A stretch of DNA of 64,000 nucleotides from Lucinisca nassula (taxonomy: Eukaryota > Mollusca > Bivalvia > Lucinida > Lucinidae). The stretch spans positions 38,517,124 to 38,581,123 of the forward strand of contig OY757016.1 in the NCBI GenBank assembly GCA_963580285.1. The letters are read 5' to 3'. Numbering within the stretch: position 1 is the stretch's first letter; each line of letters starts with the position of its first letter. Below the pieces are notes generated by a model. The model did no database searches and was not told the DNA's origin. It saw nothing but the letters and a program-made list of their open reading frames with translations. Made by a program: the position numbers and the translations under genes. Below are positions 31,156 to 41,655 of the stretch, piece by piece.

Positions 31156-31900
31156 CCCCACCCCTGAGTCTCTAAATTCTATTGAAATTTAAGTGCCAAA
31201 CATTTGTTGCTTATTATATCTGTTTAGTTAATACCAATTTATGTCTTTAAAAGCCAAGAAAATTTATCACAAGAATTTTTAGTAAACAGAAACATCTGGG
31301 GTGGGGAAGAAATGGGCCGGCCCAGTTCTTCCCCACCCCCAGTCTCCAAATTCTATTAAGATTTGAGCTCCAAACATTTACTGCTTATTATATCTGTTTA
31401 GTTTATACTAATTTATGTCTTAAAAAGCAAAGGAAATTTATCACCAGAATTATAAGTAAGCAGAAACATCTGGGGTGGGGAAGAACTGGGCCGGCCCAGT
31501 TCTTCCCCACCCCAGCCTCCAAATTCTCTTGATAATAAAGCTCCAAATATTTGTTGCTTATTATATCTTTTTAGTTTATATCAATTTTTGTTCTAAAAAG
31601 CAAAGGAAATTTATCACAAGAATTATTAGTAAACAGAAACATCTGGGGTGGGGAAGAACTGGGCCGGCCCAGTTCTTCCCCAACCCCCAGTCTCAGAATT
31701 CTATTGAAATTTAAGGGCCAAACATTTGTTGCTTATTATAGCTCTGTAGTTAATACCAATTTATGTCTTTAAAAGTGAAGAACATTTATCACAAGAATTT
31801 TTAGTAAACAGAAAAATCTGGGGTGGGGAAGAAATGGGCCGGCCCAGTTCTTCCCCACCCCCACTTTCCAAATTATATTTAGATTGGAGCGCTAAAGGGT
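31150..31900. repeat. ~174-bp palindrome array, inverted orientation
   Basis: Four units (centres 31318, 31492, 31665, 31840) whose spacers are the reverse complement of the 29100-30545 spacers (TTGTTGCTTATTATATC, TTTATCACAAGAATT). They form the right arm of the fold-back. Confidence 0.85.
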
Positions 31901-34481
31901 TGTTGCTTATTATATCTGTTTAGTTAATACCAATTAATGTCATAAAAAGCTAAGAAAATTAATCATAGATACTGGAATTGGGATGAAAATTTCCTTGGCT
32001 CTCCATATATTGTATGTCATAGAGAAAATTTTGCCATTTAAGCTGTAAAGACTCAAAACTAATTCAGAATGGTTTCTTTTTGAATTTTTAACAATTTGTG
32101 AGGCATAAATTACTCGTTCTCTATGGTTCTAAAAAAATTTCAGGTGGGGAAGAAACTGACTGGGTGGGGAAGAAACTGACTAGTCAGTTTCTTCCCCGGG
32201 GAAGAAACGGGCCGGCCCAGTTCTTCCCCGGGGAAGAAACTGACTGGGGGGAAGAACAGGCCTGTTACACCGGGTCAAAAAGTAGGTCAGTAGGTCAAAT
32301 CATAGAAAAACCTTGTGAACACTCTAGAGGCCGCAGTTTTCGTCCAATCATTATCAAACTTGCCCAGAATGATCATCTTGACAATATCTCGGTCAAGTTT
32401 GAATACGGGTCATGTGGGGTCAAAAAGTAGGTCAGTAGGTCAAATCATAGAAAAACCTTGTGAATACACTAGAGGCCACAGTTTTGGTCCGATCATCATC
32501 AGACTTGCCGAGAATGATCATTTTGACAATATCTCGGTCAGGTTCGAATATGGATTATGTCGGGTCAAAAAGTAGGCCAGTAGGTCAAATCATAGAAAAA
32601 CCTTGTGAATACACTAGAGGCCGCAGTTTTGGTCCAATCATTATCAAGCTTGCCCAGAATGATCATCTTGACAATATCTCGGTCAAGTTTGAATACAGGT
32701 CATGTCGGGTCAAAAAGTAGGTCAGTAGGTCAAATCATAGAAAAACCTTGTGAATACACTAGAGGCCACAGTTTTGGTCTGATCATCATGAAACTTGCTC
32801 AGAATGATTATCTTGACAATTTCTCGGTCCAGTTCAAATATGGGTCATGTAGGGTCAAAAAGTAGGTCAGTATGTCAAATCAGAGAAAAACCTTGTGAAC
32901 ACACTAGAGGCCACAGTTATTGGTCCGATCATCATCAAACTTGCTCAGAATGATAGTCTTGACAATATCTGGGTCAGGTTCGAATATGGGTCATGTCAGG
33001 TCCAAAAGTAGGTCAGTAGGTCAAAACATAGAAAAACCTGAACACACTAGAGGCCACAGTTTAGGTCCGATCATCATCAAACTTGCCCAGAATGATCATC
33101 TTGACAATATCCGGGTCAAGTTCGAATACGGTTCATGTTGGGTCAAAAAGTAGGTCAGTAGGTCAAATCATAGAAAAACCTTGTGAACACACTTGAGGCC
33201 ACAGTTTTGGTCCGATCATCATCAAAATTGCCCAGAATGATCATCTTGACAATATCTCAGTCAAGCTCAAATATGGGTCTTGTTGGGTCAAAAAGAAGGT
33301 CAGTAGGTCAAATCATAGAAAAACCCTCTGAACACACTGGCGGCTACAGTTTTGGTCTGATCATCATCAAACTTGCTCAAAATGATCATTTGACAATATC
33401 TCGGTTAATTTCGAATATGGGTCATGTCTGGTCAATATGTAGGTCAGTAGGTCAGATTGTTGAAAAACCTTGTGAACACACTAGAGGCCCATGTTTTGGT
33501 CCGATCATCATCAAACTTGCTCAGAATGATCATCTTGACAATATCTGTGTCAAGTTTGAATATGGGTCAAAAAGTTGGTCAGCAGGTCAAATCATAGAAA
33601 AACGTTTTGAACACTCTATGAGGCCACAGTTTCAGCCAAAACATCATAAAACTTGCTCAGAATGATCATCTGGACAATATCTCAGTTAAGTTCGAATATG
33701 GGTCATGTCAAATCAAAAAGTAGATCAGTAGGTTATTTTGTCATAACTTTTGAACCGTTTGAGATAGAGCCTTCATGTTTGGCATGTAGGTTCCTTCTGA
33801 CAAGGGCTTCCCACTCATAAATATTTGACCTGTGACCTTGACCTGTGACCTACTTTATCATAACCTTTGAACCATATGAGATAGGGCCTTCATATTTGGC
33901 ATGCATGTTCCTTGTGACAAGGTTTTCTCAGCCATTCAAAACTTTCGACCCATGACCTTGACCTTTGACCTACTTTGTCATAACTTTTAAAGCATTTGAG
34001 ATACAGCCTTCATATTTAGCATGTAGGTTCCTTGCGACAATGTTGCTTAGATCATACTCTACCAAAAAGGCTAAAACAATCCCACTCGGATGAAAAAATG
34101 GCCACTGGAGGTAAAAATAGAAAAATATTGTAAATTTGATTCAAACCGAAACTCCCCCTAAACCCTAAGGCCAATTTGATTCAAAGTTCCCAGGAATGTT
34201 GCCTAGGTTACTCCCTACCATATAAGCTAAAATCACTCTGCTGATGAACAAGATAGCCACAAGAGCTAAAAATAGAATGTACTCAAGACAGTGACACACA
34301 GGTGAGCGAACCAGGGCCCTCTGGGTCCTCTTGTTTTTAATAAATGTATCAACCAGCCCATAGCCAGCTCACCCCAAAGAGCCTTCTCTGTATTTTTTTT
34401 TTTTTTCTATAAATAAGATTTGTTTGTTTGACTAGAGGTATAACATCCCCATCAACACTATTTCGGACATTTGCATTACCT

Positions 34482-36335
34482 TTGTGCAGCGTCTTGTCCG
34501 GGTCTGCGCCGACCCATATGCCGTCTACAAACCTGTAGACCCTCATCAGACGCCGTTTAATAATTGTTAAAGTCTGATTTGAATCTGCATTGCTTGCATC
34601 TGTCTGTTGTGTCTACGGACGGACGGACATGTGAACGGACGCCAGACTCAATTTTGTTTGCGGACGGACGGACGCCAGGCTGATTTTTATATCCCCAAAC
34701 CTATTTGGTCAGGGGATAAAAAATAAAACGTACCGGCGGCGGTCAGACCATGATCAGACGTCGCATGGTCTGTGTCGTCGCATATGCCATCTTCAAACCT
34801 GTAGACCCTATCCAGACGCCTTATAATCATTGTATGGCGTCTGATTCAAATCTGCACTGTTTGCACCTTTGTGTTCTGTCTATTGTTATACAGACGGTTG
34901 AGTGGATGAAGCCAGGCTGATCGCTATATCCCCCGAACATGTTCAGACTAGGGATAAAAACACCACCGTCGGCAATTAGTCCCTGATCAGACGCCGCATT
35001 ATTGTTGTGTAGCGTCTTGTCCGGGTCTGCGCCGACCCATATGCCGTCTACAAACCTGTAGACCCTCATCAGACGCCGTTTAATAATTGTACAGGTCTGA
35101 TTCTTATCTGCATTGCTTGCATCTGTCTGTTGTGTCTACGGACGAACGGACGGACATGTGAACGGACGCCAGACTCATAATTTTGTTTGCGGACGGACGG
35201 ACGGACGGACGGACGCCAGGCTGATAGTTATATCCCCGAACCTATTTGGTCAGGGGATAAAAATAAAACGCACCGGCGGCGGTCAGACCATGATCAGACG
35301 TCGCATGATCATTGTACAGCGTCTGATCTGGGTCTGTGCCGTCGTATATTCCGTCTACAAACTTGTAGACCCTATCCAGACGCCGTATAATAATTGTATG
35401 GCGTCTGATTCAAATCTGCACTGTTTGCACCTTTGTGTTCTGTCTTTTGTTATACAGACGGTTGGGTGAATGACGCCACGCTGATCGCTATATCCCCCGA
35501 ACCTGTTCAGACTAGGGTTAAAAAAACACCACCGTTGGCGATAAGACCCTGATCAGACGCCGCGTCGTTGCGCAACGTCTTGTCCGGGTCTGCGCCGTCT
35601 CAGATACCGTCTACATACATGTAGACCATCATCAGACGCCGTTTAATAATTGTACATCTGATCCGGATCTGCATTGTTTTCATATGTCTATTGCGTCTAC
35701 GGACGGACGTTTGAACGGACGCGAGGCTCCGAACCTGTTCAGACTAGGGATAAAAAACAACACCGTCGCCGATAAGACCCTGATCAGACGCCGCATAACC
35801 ATTGCGCAGCGTCTTGTCACTCATAATTTTGTGTCTACGAACGGGCGAATGAACGGACGCCAGGATCTGAATCTGTTTAGACTAGGGATAAAAAACACCA
35901 CCGTCGCCGATAAGACCCTGATCAGACGCTGCATAACCATTGCGCAGCGTCTTGTCTGGGTCTGCGCCGTCTCAGATGCCTTCTACAAACATGCTGACCC
36001 TCATCAGACGCCGTTCAATAATAGTACGGCGTCTGATCCGAGTCTGCATTGTTTGCATCTGTCTGTTGTGTCTACGGACGGACAGACATTTGGACGGTCG
36101 CTATATCCTCCAAACCTATTCGGTCGTGGAAAATAAAATAAAATGAACCGTCGGCGGTTGGAGCTGAATCAGACGTCGCGGCAATAATTGTGGAGGGTCT
36201 GATCCGGGTGCGGTAGCATTATAAGGTCCAAAAACCTGAAGACCCTGATCAGGTGCCGCTTAATAATTGCATCTGTTTGTCTGTTAACGTGTCGGCGGTG
36301 AGACCCTGATCAGGCGTCGCATATTTTTTTTTTTT
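34482..36335. repeat. Tandem array of fused pearl terminus and GATCAGACGCC units
   Basis: Repeating pattern: CAGCGTCTTGTCCGGGTCTG, CTACAAACCTGTAGACCC, ATCAGACGCCG, TCTGTTGTGTCTACGG, ACGGACGGAC, CCAGGCTGAT, TATCCCC..GGGGATA hairpin. A larger period of about 523 bp relates 34491 to 35014 and shorter forms follow to 36335. A SINE-G tail lies just before (34421-34470). Confidence 0.7.
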
Positions 36336-36854
36336 AGAAATTAATATTCATTAAAGGGGCTGAAACTATTGACCAATGAAAGGCCTTCTAACCATCTGTG
36401 GGTTTTATTGCCCTTCCGATGACCACCTGGGTACACTTTTGGGTACTGTTATGTAATTTATTGCGGCTCAATGCTCGGCACGCTCCGGGTGGCATCCGCT
36501 GTATAAACATTCCTAGGGTATCATAATCCCCAATTAACTAATTATCTTGAACCATAAATCCCTTGAATCTAACTGATTATACAGCGCTAATTGTCTCTAC
36601 CTAAATCATGCAAATCATGCGCGACCGACACACAAATATTGCGTCATTCAGTAACTCAACCCAGTAATTTTCCATTACATTCAGGCAAGGTCATCGTGAT
36701 TCAGTAGAAGAAACCCCTGGTGTGTTTGGTTGTAAATTACACAAAAACTTTGTATAGAAACATATTTGTTTTTTTCGCAAATATTGTTGGCAAAAGACCA
36801 AACTTAACATTAATAAACATCCGGCGTTTTTATATTTAGGAAAAAGGTAAAAAT

Positions 36855-37015
36855 GACGCGATTGATTTTGAGACACGGGAAAACACGTATTTGTTCAAAT
36901 GGCTGATACACGGGCAAATACGGATCAGAGTGGTAATGGATAGACACGTAAATATACGGGTCGGTGTGGTAATGGATAGATACGGGGAAACACGGGTCTG
37001 AGTGGTAAAGGGTTA
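36855..37015. repeat. Short diverged tandem repeat (~45-50 bp)
   Basis: TGGTAATGGATAGACACG and TGGTAATGGATAGATACG alternate with ACGGGTC(G/T)G(T/A)GTGGTAA, about three units. A pearl-type unit fragment follows at 37015-37180. Confidence 0.6.
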
Positions 37016-37182
37016 AACGACAACTCCTCCTACACCAATCAAACTTCTTAGGAGTGTTGCATATGTGACCCTGTACCAAAATAGCTAAAACAGTTCTGTT
37101 CCAATGAACAACAAAATGGCTGCTGGAGCTTAAAATAGTAACACCTTTAAATGACAGCTCCTCCTACGTCATAATTTTCCTT

Positions 37183-37268
37183 GTTTCTGCCTATAAATCT
37201 ATGTTGTGGGTATTCTTTTGAACAACCTTGGCAGGGGGGTTTTAATGAATACCCACATCATAGATTTT
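37183..37268. mobile_element. Palindromic MITE, family D
   Basis: AATCTATGTTGTGGGTATTC (37197-) and GAATACCCACATCATAGATT (to about 37266) are inverted. The next element begins in its T-run. Confidence 0.75.
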
Positions 37269-37269
37269 T

Positions 37270-38157
37270 AGCTCACCTGTCAGGTAGTGACAAGATGAGT
37301 TTTTGTGATCACATTTTGTCTGTCCCTGTCGTCAGTGCATGCATGCATGTTTGTATGCATCTGTGCATGCGTCTGTCCGGCCTTAATCAATTTCTTCAAA
37401 CGACATCTTCTCCTATGCCACTGATTGGATTTTGACCAAACTACACAGGAATGTTCCTTAGTTGGTCCTCTTTCAAAGTTGTTCAAATGGTTCCGGTCCA
37501 TTGCACATCTAGGTCCCAGGAGCTAAAAATAGATTTTTTAACTGAAAACTTAAAAAATCTTCTCTGAAACTACAAGGCCGAGGTCTTTGATATTTGGTCT
37601 GAAACTTCATCTAGTGGACCTCTACAAAGATTGTTCAAATTATAGCTTGGGGCCAAAAAAGGCCCAGCCCTGGGGTCCACATGTTTTACATAGACTTACA
37701 GGAAAACCTTTAAAAATCTTTTCTTAAACCAGAAGGCCCAGGTCTTTGATATTTGGTATGGACCCCTACCTAGATTGTTCAAATTACAGCCTAGGGGCCA
37801 AAAATGGCCTCGCCCCGGGTCCACATGTTTTACATAGACTTACCCGGTATATAGGGAAACCGTTAAAAGTAATCTTTTTTGAAATCACAAGGCCAAGGTC
37901 TTTGATATTTGGTATGAAACTTCATCTAGTGGACCTCTACCAAGATTTTCAAATTATAGCCTTGGGGCCAGATCTGACCCTGCCCATTGGGTCAACTGGT
38001 TCAGCTGATGTACAACTATTTTGACAACCATTTATATCAATCTGGAAAACGAACATGTCTTGCCTTTGTTCACAGTTTCTTTTTGTTTTTCTAAACATCG
38101 CTTATGATTTTCTGCTCCACAGGTGAGCGATTCAGGGCCATGTTGGTCCTCTTGTTT
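37270..38157 (+). mobile_element. Complete short pearl-like element (GCTCACC type)
   Basis: Both ends present: AGCTCACCTGTCAGGTAGTG.., and CACAGGTGAGCGATTCAGGG, CCATGTTGGTCCTCTTGTTTT. Internal: GCATGCATGC tract, CTCCTATGCCACTGATTGG, and three ~165-bp units (TTTGATATTTGGTATGAAAC, AAATTATAGCCTTGGGGCC). A useful reference for the family limits. Confidence 0.75.
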
Positions 38158-38257
38158 TGAAGAATTGACAAAAATTATCATTCAGTTATTACCAAATGCT
38201 GCCTTGAACATCAAATTTATGCATGAATATTATTTTGATCCCTTTCTTTTTCAACAG

Positions 38258-38345
38258 GAAGCCATTATCAGTTGATTTGATAAAATGGGATGTGTGCAAC
38301 CTGCCTCTCAAAAGTCACAGTGTTGATGTCTTTATAACTGATCTG
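38258..38345 (+). CDS. THUMPD3: THUMPD3 exon 6 (residues 431-460)
   Basis: An 88-nt exon: acceptor CTTTTTCAACAG, donor GATCTG|GTAGGT. It encodes KKPLSVDLIKWDVCNLPLKSH... and ends VFITDL. WDVCNLPL matches the conserved 'QWDICNLPL' segment of THUMPD3. The terminal TDL is the first half of catalytic motif IV, which is completed by the 14-nt exon 7 (PFG). Lys431 is assembled from AA of exon 5 and G here. Confidence 0.93.
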
Positions 38346-38539
38346 GTAGGTACCGGTATTTCACAGCAGCCATTATAAAGTAAAGAGCAAAACAACAACA
38401 GCAAGAACAAAAAAAAAAAAGAACCAAAGTTTTCAATCAGCAATACTTGCACCTCTTCCCATGACCTTAGAGTCACAGAATGAGACAACTTTCCAGGCCA
38501 GGCAAACTTCAATGTCAGATAACAGCTTCTGATAGTCTT

Positions 38540-38830
38540 TTGTTTGTTTGTTTGTATTGGAGTTTAATGACCCAGTCAACACTATTTTAGGTCATTTTTG
38601 AGCCGGTCAGTTTACCTATCCACATTTTTCCTGGGCAGGCTTATAGGTAAGTGGTTAACCAGTACAGTGCACATTCTTTTGCCAGAAACTGACAACTGCC
38701 CTTTTTGGATCAGCGTAAGGGAGAGAATGACCATAGAAAAGATTTCATGATCAATCTCCACGAAAGAATGTTGTCGAACCTGCGTCGTCCTGATCACCAG
38801 TCAGACGCGCATCCGACTGAGGCTGGCTTG
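38540..38830 (-). mobile_element. tRNA-derived SINE, second family
   Basis: Reverse copy of 52259-52566. On the - strand: GCCTCAGTCGGATGCGCGTC, then GGTTCGACAACATTC, GATTGATCATGAAATCTTTT, and a tail ending CTCCAATACAAACAAACAAA. Confidence 0.75.
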
Positions 38831-38914
38831 ATAATCTTTTAATTATTTTCTACAAAATAATTGTGGTTGTTATCCTTTTACTGGTACAGGTATAACCAGA
38901 AAATATAAACCTGA

Positions 38915-39000
38915 GAGCGTACATTCTTGCACACCATATAAGGAAATCAGTGGTTTTAGCCTGGGATAAAAATTCTAGCCTTTGTTATGCTCAGCATGGT
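38915..39000. mobile_element. MITE family G fragment
   Basis: TTCTTGCACACCATATAAGG, GTGGTTTTAGCCTGGGATAA matches the inverse of the far end of 14135-14378. Positions 39005-39660 show no feature; 39670-39900 is less AT-rich but has no recognised frame. Confidence 0.4.
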
Positions 39001-40046
39001 CATCCCTCGGGTTGGAAATGCCCATCTACAACAGATCCCATATCAGATTCATTTATTTCTGCACAGGCATTTTTAGGATGAACAGTCTGAGCCCCAAGGG
39101 TAAAAATCGTCTATAAAATAGCTGCCTAAATACATGTATGTGTTATCTGGAGCTAGGGGAAAAATCTTTTATTAACTCAAGAAGGAGTTTGAATCAGCCA
39201 TGATAAATGAGTCATCAGTGTTCAGAGTCTGTATATATTTAAGAAATGAATGTAATTTATTTAACATTCATCGAAGTATGAACAACATCGGGTCAAGAGC
39301 AAAGTTTAATTGAACCCCCGAACATGGCATGAAGCTAAGTTTGTGAGTGATTCTCCAGAGTTTATTTTGGATTTCATGTTAAGTTTGTGTCAGAGTGATT
39401 TGCTGGAGTTTACACATCGATAAAATCCGCAAAAATGATAATTCGTTCCTTATAATTCCAACTTTGTCATCAAAATGTTAAAATGCCACAAAAAGGGAAA
39501 ATGTATTGAATTCTTTCGAAAGGGTAAGAATGAACTTACCTACGATCACGGCAGAATGATTATCCAGCTAGACGCTGCCATCTTTGAAAGAAACCCAACC
39601 CCCAAAACTTCCCGCCTTTAAAGTCGCTTTATTTGTCTTTTAACATTATGCATTTTCAATAGTTACATCATCATCAACAGATTTTTGATTAACGTGCAGG
39701 TACAGGGGCAACGTCCACATAAGTGGGCCCCCTTCCAGGTAGCTGGCTTTCTGCACGCATGGCAGATCTTACACCAGATCTCCAGGTTTGTCTATCATGA
39801 GGATCAAGCAGAGAGCTTCCATTCTCAGCAATCTCTTTCTGTTAGCTGCTTCCTGGCCCCCGCTTTCCACCTACCTGTATGTCACAGGCAGACTTGACTG
39901 CACCGTTGGAGCGTTCCACATGTCCATACCAGCGAAGCCTTCTCTCTTTCTTTTAATCGAACACTGTTGACATCGTTTCATAATCAATGATGTAATGCAC
40001 AGATTCTTAACATGCTAATTAACTTCACAGTATATTAGTATACTGG

Positions 40047-41080
40047 GGTAATCGAATTTCGCCAACGTAACCGTAAACACTGGTGCGGTATGCATGAACC
40101 CATATTTATCTGATAGAAAACCCTTTCATCAACAAATGATCCACCTGATCCAACACAAGGGAAGCTTTTACGGCATTAAAATAGCGATGTCTATCATCAA
40201 AACCTTCGCTATTTCAGACCACTCAAAATCCGCCATCTTGAAAAATAGTAAGCGAATTTCGCCAACTTTTGAAATCCTGATGAAAGGGGCACCCGAGGGG
40301 GTAAAATTATCCGCTATCAACTTTATCAGACTAGAAATGTGTTTCATGAGTGATATGAGCAACTTTGGTTTGCAAGACAAACAGAATGTAACAGATACCT
40401 ATTCATTTTTGTCAAATTATGTAAAAAATATCATCATGTTAATATCAATGGAATTCCACCATCTTTGTTGTCATTAAAAGTTTGGAGTAAAATTCGAGCC
40501 CCCAATACCAGGTGTTCCCTATGCAGGAGGTAACTTAAAAAAAAGTAAAAGAAGAGAAGAAAGTACATACTTTGACACATATTTATTATTTTGGCCAAAG
40601 GTGGAGAGGTACAATTAAGAGCAAGTAATTAAATACACTCCTACATTCAAAATTCTTGTGAAAATTTACAGTGTTCCATTAAACATCGATAAGAACCCCC
40701 AAATAGTTGAATCATTAATTTCCCCTTTGAGAGCCCCAATACTAAAATACGGATATGTCAGTTCCATACAAGAAAGGTCAAAATGTAAACAGACGCCGGC
40801 TATTGTTTTGGCAGCTTACAAATCTCGTGAGAAATAAAATAAAAATGTGAGATACGAAATGGCATAGCAAAATGGCCGGAAATACATTGCTACAGGTAGG
40901 AAATTATGTATTAACTCTCGGATTGGCTTTTCTTCTCAGTTTGACATGAGTGACAGATAGCGGTAAACTTGACCTTATGATTCCCTGAGTTGGTTATGTC
41001 CTGTGACGTCACGCACACGAAAATACCGATTTTATGTACAATTGGCGAAATTCGATTATTGGCGAAATTCGCTTACGCTT
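40047..41080. mobile_element. TIR element with GGCGAAATTCG repeats
   Basis: Left TAATCGAATTTCGCCAACG (40050-), right TTGGCGAAATTCGATTATTG then GGCGAAATTCGCTTACG. One more AAGCGAATTTCGCCAAC lies at 40251. About 1.03 kb. The 127-codon frame (40094-40477) shows no domain I recognise. Confidence 0.6.
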
Positions 41081-41197
41081 CTATACCTGTTGCTGTGTGA
41101 AATAGTTGTGAGATTCTTGATTATGGAATTTATCAAAGTGTAAGACTTTTATTTCAACCAATCAAATTGCTCGAAAGAGATTTGGAATTGTACAGTG

Positions 41198-41348
41198 TTT
41201 GATTTTTACGTCTCACCAACAGCTGAGATCATACGGAGACGGGACCTCGGTTTAAAGACTCATCCAAAAGTCTGGAGAAGCTCAGGATCGATCCTGCGAC
41301 CCCTTGTTTACAAGGTGAGTAGCATAACCACTATACCACGGAGGCTTC
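41198..41348 (-). mobile_element. tRNA-Thr-derived SINE with perfect 17-bp TSD
   Basis: Flanked by TTTGGAATTGTACAGTG at 41181-41197 and 41349-41365. Minus-strand copy of the 10203 family: GAAGCCTCCGTGGTATAGTG head. The identical TSD implies recent insertion. Confidence 0.9.
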
Positions 41349-41655
41349 TTTGGAATTGTACAGTGATAATTGCAAAACATGCAATAAAAATCATGCCATA
41401 TGATAAACAGAATCTAACAGTTACTCTCATTTTAAATGAAATTTACGAAACTCACTAAATAATTAATCACGCATGAAATTTTTACGGATATGAGATTCTC
41501 AATGCTGTAAATGAGCTCCGACTTAAAGACTTTAATCATAGAATGTTACTGTTATTTAGTGGAAAGTATCATATCATAAAGATGATAAGGCCATGATACT
41601 TGTGCTGTCACATGGTAAATGGCACACTGATGACATCATTCTTAACAACTCTTTT

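Larger units (their letters stand above)
28657..32269. mobile_element. 3.6-kb fold-back element built of palindrome arrays
   Basis: Ends TGTAAC / GTTACA, with CCGG on both sides (28653-28656 and 32270-32273). Sub-terminal arms carry several TCAGTTTCTTCCCC and CCGGGG blocks in inverted orientation (28672-28812 and 32145-32255). Inside are about 20 GC-rich palindromes centred on GGCCGGCC-type sequences. Nine lie in ~174-bp units (about 29100-30540), seven in ~87-bp units (30600-31150) and four in ~174-bp units of opposite orientation (31150-31860). The whole is therefore a giant imperfect inverted repeat. Flanks are one interrupted 145-bp repeat unit of a pearl-like element. No transposase. Confidence 0.75.
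27950..34335 (+). mobile_element. Pearl-like element (GCTCACC type) split by the fold-back
   Basis: 5' hairpin at 27950-27980 and GTCCGTCCGTGCGTGC. Two to three ~165-bp units run to about 28470, then the 145-bp array starts, is interrupted at 28653-32273, and resumes for about ten units (to about 33735). Three units with GTCATAACTTTTGAACC / TGTGACCTTGACC follow. The end is ACACAGGTGAGCG, CAGGGCCCTCTGGGTCCTCTTGTTTTT (two blocks, about 34300-34335). Without the insert it is about 2.8 kb. Confidence 0.75.

Noticed and set aside
28657..32269. Endogenous virus or LTR element
   Set aside because: No LTRs, primer-binding site, gag/pol frame or polypurine tract; the structure is purely palindromic.
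34500..34560. Minus-strand CTGATGAGGGTCTAC..GTAGAC as a hammerhead
   Set aside because: The hairpin is good, but no GAAA box or stem III/cleavage triplet follows.
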